Below are positions 15,271 through 18,563 of a DNA stretch of 18,563 nt, one piece after another. Within the stretch, counting starts at the first letter, position 1. Each line of letters opens with the position of its first letter. This stretch comes from an uncultured Clostridium sp. (GTDB taxonomy: Bacteria; Bacillota; Clostridia; TANB77; CAG-508): NCBI GenBank assembly GCA_946545035.1, contig CAMNND010000009.1, forward strand, positions 1-18,563, given 5' to 3'. Both the position numbers and the translations under genes were made by a program. The notes beneath the pieces were generated by a model. It did no database searches. It saw only the letters and a program-made list of their open reading frames with translations, and was not told the origin of the DNA.

Positions 15271-15302
15271 AACGGAATAATTTTAATTATTTCGTTTTTT
15301 TT
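15271..15302 (+). terminator. Intrinsic terminator before the tRNA gene
   Basis: AACGGAATAAT (15271-15281) pairs with ATTATTTCGTT (15286-15296) with one G-U pair, then a run of Ts. The tRNA promoter begins immediately after. Confidence 0.85.
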
Positions 15303-15303
15303 A

Positions 15304-15332
15304 TTGACAAAAAATTAAAATAATATTATAAT
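15304..15332 (+). promoter_or_regulatory. Perfect-consensus promoter of tRNA-Met
   Basis: TTGACA (15304-15309) and TATAAT (15327-15332) are both perfect and 17 bases apart. The expected start, near 15339, is about seven bases before the mature tRNA 5' end. Confidence 0.85.
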
Positions 15333-15345
15333 GTACTACGTTGAC

Positions 15346-15422
15346 GGCGAGGTAGCTCAGTTGGCTAGAGCATCCGGTTCATACCCGGCAGGTCGAGAGT
15401 TCGAATCTCCCTCTCGCTACCA
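15346..15422 (+). tRNA. tRNA-Met (CAT), elongator
   Basis: A 77-nt cloverleaf with CCA encoded (15420-15422). The anticodon CAT lies at 15380-15382 in the loop TTCATAC. The D-arm GCTC/GAGC and the T-loop TTCGAAT are canonical. The anticodon stem core CGG/CCG and the overall sequence resemble the Bacillus elongator tRNA-Met rather than the initiator, which needs three G-C pairs next to the loop. Oddities: the acceptor stem has G-U at both ends (1-72 and 7-66), the outermost anticodon-stem pair is U-C (15373/15389), and the T-stem has one A-C mismatch (15396/15410). A tRNA-Ile2 with modified CAT is unlikely but not excluded. Confidence 0.93.
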
Positions 15423-15425
15423 TAG

Positions 15426-15462
15426 ACAAAGCAATTATGATAATAGTTGCTTTGTTTTTTTT
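15426..15462 (+). terminator. Terminator of the tRNA transcript
   Basis: ACAAAGCAA (15426-15434) pairs with TTGCTTTGT (15447-15455), then eight Ts. I see no clear new promoter before the next gene, so that gene may rely partly on read-through. Confidence 0.85.
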
Positions 15463-15491
15463 ATATAATAAAATCAATTATGGAGGATTCT

Positions 15492-15968
15492 ATGAAGAAA
15501 AAAATTGTTATTTTTTTATGTGCAGTACTAATTATTATTGCAATAGCTGGTGCTTGTATATGTATAAACAAAGCTAAAGAAGCAGAAATAGAAAAGACCA
15601 AAGAAGAAAAGAAACAAGTAATTGCTGTTGCAACAATTATTATAGAGGATGAATCTATTATAAAGGATACATCAAAAAATTATACTGCTGATAATCAGAT
15701 GATTAATACTTATCAAGAGCTTATAAACTCTGCAGCAATAAAAAATAAAATAAAAGAAAAGTATCCTAAAGTTGGAGATATAGAGCTAAAAAAAATAAAA
15801 GATTCTGATATTGTAAAAGTTATTTTTATTTGCGAAGAATACAATGAAGATGAATGTATCGAAATTGAAAATATGTTTTTAAAAGAGTTTTCAAAGAGAA
15901 TATCTGAATTATATAACGTAAAGATATATATAATAGATGAACCAGCTATTACATGGAGATATATTTAA
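15492..15968 (+). CDS. Single-pass membrane protein with a Wzz-like extracytoplasmic domain
   Basis: I start this 158-aa protein at the ATG at 15492, five bases after GGAGG (15482-15486). The same frame runs open upstream to 15447 through the tRNA terminator, which should be ignored. One hydrophobic segment spans about residues 4-25. The rest resembles the Wzz/YveK chain-length domain: strand AVATIIIEDES (45-55), NQMINTYQELINSAAIKNKI (68-87), a strand at 106-114, then the helix with IENMFLKEFSKRI (125-137) and NVKIYIIDEPAI (142-153). In true Wzz proteins a second membrane helix and a Pro-rich segment follow; here the protein ends. Cys22 after AGA is a weak lipobox alternative. Function is likely in envelope polysaccharide, but this is inferred. 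Confidence 0.75.
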   Translation: MKKKIVIFLCAVLIIIAIAGACICINKAKEAEIEKTKEEKKQVIAVATIIIEDESIIKDTSKNYTADNQMINTYQELINSAAIKNKIKEKYPKVGDIELKKIKDSDIVKVIFICEEYNEDECIEIENMFLKEFSKRISELYNVKIYIIDEPAITWRYI

Positions 15969-15982
15969 TTAGCATACAATAT

Positions 15983-16023
15983 AAAAATAGACCATTATAC
16001 TTCAAGTATAATGGTCTATTTTT
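15983..16023. terminator. Bidirectional terminator between convergent genes
   Basis: Two 20-base arms (15983-16002 and 16004-16023) are perfect reverse complements with A5 outside on the left and T5 on the right. It ends the plus-strand gene at 15968 and the minus-strand gene whose stop is at 16039-16041. Confidence 0.9.
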
Positions 16024-16038
16024 GTAATCTACAAGATT

Positions 16039-16251
16039 TTACGACTTTTTATCATTTTTATTTAGATTTTCATATTCTCTACATTTAATTTTATAATCCA
16101 TTTGCTGTGTTAAATATCTATAGTACATATATGCTTGCTCATATTGCATTGAAGGATTAAATAGGTTTTGATCTGGCATTGGATTTTGATCTATATTAGT
16201 TCCATCAAATGGCATGTATGGAGAATATCCAGAGTAATTGTTATAATCCAT
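16039..16251 (-). CDS. Small Tyr/Asn-rich protein, possible spore coat component
   Basis: A 70-aa protein with no membrane segment. The first half is rich in Tyr, Asn, Pro, Met and Gln (NNYSGYSPYMP, then NPMPDQNLFNPSM); the second half is helical-looking and charged. GGAGG lies five bases before the ATG at 16251. It follows ylbJ by 23 bases without a terminator, so it should be co-transcribed and share sporulation-time expression. Tyr/Pro/Asn-rich short proteins are frequent among coat or coat-associated proteins, but I recognise no specific family; the coat role is inference from composition and neighbour. Confidence 0.7.
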   Translation of the reverse strand: MDYNNYSGYSPYMPFDGTNIDQNPMPDQNLFNPSMQYEQAYMYYRYLTQQMDYKIKCREYENLNKNDKKS

Positions 16252-16274
16252 AAAAACCTCCTTTATTAATTTAA

Positions 16275-17420
16275 TTAATTATATTGTCTATTAATAAATT
16301 TATGATGTAATTCTGATTTTATTAATATTGTTGCAAATGCAACAATAAAAGCAATAATAATCAATGTAATCTTGGTCAAACTCATAGAAGCTGTGTTTGG
16401 TTTTATATCTAATTGAAATATAGGCATATATCTAATGAGAATGGCCGTATATAGCATTGCAATAAGTCCATGAAGTAATTTGCCATTAACATAAGTTTTT
16501 ATGCTTAAATTTGATTTTGATACAACAGATTTTACTTGAAGCATTACAGAAAAACTGCAAAAACCAAGTAAAAATGAGCATAAAATGATATTCAAAGATA
16601 AATTAGATGTTTGCAACCTAGCAATAATATTTACCCCAGATGTAAGCTCTAGCATTCCTGTTAATAAGCTTTTTGTAAATTCTTTTGGAATGTAGAATTT
16701 TTCAAGCATATTTCCAATTATTATAAATACATTTGATTCATTTAGTATAGAAATAATTACTGAAAATAATACAACAAAGCCTCCTATTTGTAAAATAAGA
16801 GCAATAGATTTTTTTATGCTTAAGCTGAGGATTACTCCAAGATCACTTAAATCGTTGCTATTCGCTCTTATAGTTTTTTTATAATAATTCTTATCGTATA
16901 TTTCTTTATTTTCGTTTTTTATTCTTGAAGTAACTCCAAGAATTATACCAACTGTAAGACATGCTAAAATATGAGTTAGAAGCAAAAGATATCCAATTAA
17001 TTTGCTACCAAATAAAAGAGTTCCGGTTGTTCCAACAATAAACAATGGACCGGTGTTATTCGTAAATGCAAGTAATCTTTCAGCTTCATTTTTTGTAATT
17101 AAGTTATTTTCATATAAATCGTAAGTAATTGTTGCTCCAATTGGACTACTGCTGATTATACCCATTATAAGTGCATATGATGCTATGCCGGGAACATTGA
17201 ATAATGGCCTCATTAATTTATTTAATAGCCTACCAAGTATATGTGCTAATTCTGTGTAGTTAAGGAGCTCTACTGCAATGCAAAATGGAAAAACAGCTGG
17301 AACAACACAATTAGCCCAAAGAAGTAATCCTTCTTTAGCTGCAATTATAGTGTTATTAGAGAATAAAATTAATGATATTAAAAAGAAAATAAATAAAATT
17401 GTTATAACTTTTTTCTTCAT
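16275..17420 (-). CDS. ylbJ: Sporulation integral membrane protein YlbJ/SpoVV
   Basis: In Bacillus subtilis YlbJ (SpoVV) acts in the outer forespore membrane during sporulation and is required to move dipicolinic acid into the forespore. The 381-aa product starts at the ATG at 17420, seven bases after GGAAGG; the TTG at 17435 is upstream of that site. About eight to ten hydrophobic segments are visible. Family landmarks are WANCVVPAVFPFCIAVELL (35-53), SSPIGATITYDL (91-102) and FTNNTGPLFIVGTTGT (119-134), with a symmetric second half (SGVNIIARLQ) as in nucleoside-recognition/gate proteins. B. subtilis YlbJ is slightly longer (about 400 aa). A SigE-like promoter precedes it. It forms an operon with the small Tyr-rich gene. 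Confidence 0.9.
   Translation of the reverse strand: MKKKVITILFIFFLISLILFSNNTIIAAKEGLLLWANCVVPAVFPFCIAVELLNYTELAHILGRLLNKLMRPLFNVPGIASYALIMGIISSSPIGATITYDLYENNLITKNEAERLLAFTNNTGPLFIVGTTGTLLFGSKLIGYLLLLTHILACLTVGIILGVTSRIKNENKEIYDKNYYKKTIRANSNDLSDLGVILSLSIKKSIALILQIGGFVVLFSVIISILNESNVFIIIGNMLEKFYIPKEFTKSLLTGMLELTSGVNIIARLQTSNLSLNIILCSFLLGFCSFSVMLQVKSVVSKSNLSIKTYVNGKLLHGLIAMLYTAILIRYMPIFQLDIKPNTASMSLTKITLIIIAFIVAFATILIKSELHHKFINRQYN
16330..16343. repeat. Copy 1 of the palindrome GTTGCAAATGCAAC
   Basis: This 14-mer is an inverted repeat, GTTGCA-AA-TGCAAC. It lies inside ylbJ near the 3' end, where it encodes part of VAFATI. Identical copies are at 17726-17739 and 18460-18473. Confidence 0.6.
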
Positions 17421-17449
17421 AGTAAATCCTTCCAAGGCTTATATTAATT

Positions 17450-17475
17450 AGTATGATTTTTTTTTTACAATATGA
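17450..17475 (-). promoter_or_regulatory. Candidate SigE-type sporulation promoter of ylbJ
   Basis: On the minus strand TCATATT (17469-17475) and CATACT (17450-17455) resemble the SigE consensus (kmATATT and CATACAnT), 13 bases apart, slightly short. No good SigA promoter is seen in this orientation. This agrees with mother-cell expression of ylbJ in Bacillus. Confidence 0.4.
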
Positions 17476-17489
17476 AAAAATATTGAAGC

Positions 17490-17518
17490 TTGTAAATTTA
17501 AATGATTATTTGTATAAT
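17490..17518 (+). promoter_or_regulatory. Promoter of the 256-aa membrane-anchored protein gene
   Basis: TTGTAA (17490-17495) and a perfect TATAAT (17513-17518) are 17 bases apart. The leader to the ATG at 17615 is about 90 bases. Confidence 0.6.
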
Positions 17519-17614
17519 TTTTTTGTATTGAGAACCAAATTTATTTTTTAGTAGTCTAACAGATAGATGAACAAAAATAACATGGTAAAAATTAAGTAAA
17601 AGGAGATGTTGTTT

Positions 17615-18385
17615 ATGAAAAAAGGTGTAAAAATTTTAATTCTTTGTATGGCTTTGTTGATTGTTGGTTTGATTACATTTATTGTTGTGGATAAAGTTAT
17701 TAACAACAAAGACAAAAATAATGATGTTGCAAATGCAACAACAAACAAATCGAATACAGTTATAAATGAGACTGCTGAAACTAAGGACGACAATAAGGAG
17801 AAGGAAGATAAGGAGAAGGAAGATAAGGAGACAACAGATAAAGGCAATGACGAAGTTGCTAAAGTAATAGCTGAAGCATTAAAAGAAAGAAGGTTTATGG
17901 CTAAGAATGGTATAGATATTGAATCAGATGCCAAATTTATAAAAGTAGCAGATAATATTTATTTAATTAGGGTTACAGACAAATCACAAGATGTAGCTAT
18001 GACAACAGATTTTGTTGTTAGATATGAAGATGGACAGGCCGTTTTTGAAAAATTAGAAATAGAAAAACATCCTTATGATTTATCTGTTGACATTGATCAT
18101 CACATTGTTAAAGCAGAGCGTACAATGAAAGGTTATACATCAACAAAATTTTATGATTTGTCAAATGGAAAGTTTGAATTAAAATTGGAATTCGGTGCAC
18201 CATATAAAGAGGGTGATATTGATTATTCTGATACATATAAATACACAATTGATGGTGAAGAAGTTAGTGAAGAAACCTACAAAACTAGATTCAATAGTAC
18301 ACAATATAACAGCTTTAATTATATAACATTTGAAGGTAATTCAAGAATATTTGATGATAAAATTATAGATGACTACGTAAAATAA
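17615..18385 (+). CDS. Membrane-anchored extracellular protein of unknown function with a charged repeat linker
   Basis: I start this 256-aa protein at the ATG at 17615, nine bases after AAAGGAG; the in-frame ATG at 17606 abuts the ribosome site and is too close. One hydrophobic segment (about residues 5-26) is followed by a polar linker (about 27-78) with KEKEDKEKED, and then a folded-looking domain from about 80 on. That domain has strand-rich segments such as KFIKVADNIYLIRVTDKS and KFYDLSNGKFELKLEFGAPY. It has no catalytic motif that I recognise. The domain style resembles small secreted proteins with a beta-sandwich. A promoter and a terminator frame it as a single gene. Function unknown. 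Confidence 0.8.
   Translation: MKKGVKILILCMALLIVGLITFIVVDKVINNKDKNNDVANATTNKSNTVINETAETKDDNKEKEDKEKEDKETTDKGNDEVAKVIAEALKERRFMAKNGIDIESDAKFIKVADNIYLIRVTDKSQDVAMTTDFVVRYEDGQAVFEKLEIEKHPYDLSVDIDHHIVKAERTMKGYTSTKFYDLSNGKFELKLEFGAPYKEGDIDYSDTYKYTIDGEEVSEETYKTRFNSTQYNSFNYITFEGNSRIFDDKIIDDYVK
17726..17739. repeat. Copy 2 of the palindrome GTTGCAAATGCAAC
   Basis: Identical to the copies at 16330-16343 and 18460-18473. Here it lies early in the 256-aa gene and encodes VANAT. Confidence 0.6.
17795..17830 (+). repeat. 15-bp tandem repeat coding for KEKED
   Basis: The unit AAGGAGAAGGAAGAT occurs twice in full (17795-17809 and 17810-17824), followed by AAGGAG. It keeps the reading frame, so copy number could change without breaking the gene. 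Each unit contains ribosome-site-like AAGGAG, but no start codon is placed behind it. Confidence 0.85.
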
Positions 18386-18417
18386 TTTCATATACTTGTA
18401 TATAATAATAATAAAGT

Positions 18418-18452
18418 AAAGCTATATTACAATAAGTAATATAGCTTTTTTT
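18418..18452 (+). terminator. Intrinsic terminator of the 256-aa gene
   Basis: AAAGCTATATTAC (18418-18430) pairs perfectly with GTAATATAGCTTT (18436-18448) around AATAA, then a T-run. Confidence 0.9.
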
Positions 18453-18459
18453 ATCAAAT

Positions 18460-18473
18460 GTTGCAAATGCAAC
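18460..18473. repeat. Copy 3 of the palindrome GTTGCAAATGCAAC, overlapping a -35 box
   Basis: Identical to the copies at 16330 and 17726. This one lies outside coding sequence and covers the -35 element of the promoter at 18461-18489, the position of a classic repressor operator. Confidence 0.55.
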
Positions 18474-18489
18474 TAAAATATGATAAAAT
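18461..18489 (+). promoter_or_regulatory. Promoter of the last, partial gene
   Basis: TTGCAA (18461-18466) and TAAAAT (18484-18489) are 17 bases apart, with an extended -10 TG at 18481-18482. The transcript would begin near 18496, just before the inverted repeat at 18500-18512. Confidence 0.55.
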
Positions 18490-18499
18490 ACATGCCATG

Positions 18500-18512
18500 C
18501 AGGTAATACCTG
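18500..18512 (+). promoter_or_regulatory. Small hairpin in the leader of the last gene
   Basis: CAGGT-AAT-ACCTG is a perfect 5-bp stem at the predicted 5' end of the mRNA. Further GGT...ACC pairs occur at the ribosome site (18528-18537) and in the first codons. It may stabilise the 5' end or affect ribosome access. Confidence 0.4.
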
Positions 18513-18537
18513 TAAATAATAATTGGAGGTGCTTACC

Positions 18538-18563
18538 ATGAAGGTAAAACCTGTTGGAATTGA
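18538..18563 (+). CDS. Start of an unidentified gene, cut by the window edge
   Basis: GGAGGT (18525-18530) lies seven bases before an ATG that opens MKVKPVGI and then leaves the window. The promoter and ribosome site show it is a real gene. Eight residues are too few to name it; the opening is reminiscent of several small proteins, including GroES, but no CIRCE operator is present, so I do not propose one. Confidence 0.65.

Noticed and set aside
15447..15491. Upstream extension of the Wzz-like gene
   Set aside because: It runs through the tRNA terminator; the ATG at 15492 has an ideal GGAGG site and begins a normal membrane anchor.
18454..18537. CIRCE-type operator, suggested by the GroES-like opening residues of the last gene
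   Set aside because: The TTAGCACTC-N9-GAGTGCTAA motif is absent; the palindrome present (GTTGCAAATGCAAC) is different.
1..18563. CRISPR array, prophage or intact insertion sequence
   Set aside because: No regularly spaced direct repeats, transposase, integrase or terminal inverted repeats are seen; the short repeats found are a minisatellite and a 14-bp palindrome.

Overview
The window looks like a chromosomal segment of a low-GC, spore-forming Gram-positive bacterium of the Clostridia. I infer this from the very AT-rich sequence, strong GGAGG ribosome sites, canonical vegetative promoters and U-tailed terminators. The dnaG-rpoD pair, a CarD-family regulator, a CCA-encoding elongator tRNA-Met and a YlbJ/SpoVV sporulation protein agree with this. 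I cannot name the genus from sequence alone.

Layout. 1-369: C-terminal part of a Glu-rich protein, ending in a bidirectional terminator shared with a minus-strand pair at 430-2335 (small membrane protein plus an OpgB/LtaS-like phosphoglycerol transferase). 2336-2637: a divergent intergenic region that appears to hold a small minus-strand RNA with its own promoter and a perfect 28-bp palindromic terminator. 2638-3642: galE. 3643-3989: a strong promoter followed by a relic of an Rpn/PD-(D/E)XK nuclease gene. 3990-5381: polysaccharide flippase on the minus strand. 5578-7392: large unrecognised membrane-anchored exoprotein. 7562-8020: dUTPase. 8259-10368: glycosyltransferase coupled to a TIM-barrel protein with DUF692-like metal-ligand motifs. 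10369-14768: information-processing block carD, dnaG, rpoD; RpoD has an unusual extra N-terminal module. 14962-15968: small basic protein, tRNA-Met, and a Wzz-like single-pass protein. 16039-17420 (minus): ylbJ/spoVV with a Tyr/Asn-rich small protein. 17615-18385: membrane-anchored protein with a KEKED repeat. 18538-end: start of an unidentified gene.

The genes fall into three themes. One is cell-envelope glycopolymer work (GalE, flippase, glycosyltransferase, phosphoglycerol transferase, Wzz-like protein), spread as single genes or pairs rather than a cluster. The second is core replication and transcription (dut, carD, dnaG, rpoD, tRNA). The third is sporulation (ylbJ). Nearly every unit has its own promoter and terminator, so most are mono- or bicistronic. 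Apart from the nuclease relic I see no insertion sequence, phage gene, CRISPR array or defence system. The most interesting signals are non-coding (the 2.4-2.5 kb RNA, tandem promoters inside hairpins before carD, a 14-bp palindrome present three times, a hairpin between ribosome site and start codon) and two unusual proteins (RpoD and the TIM-barrel protein).
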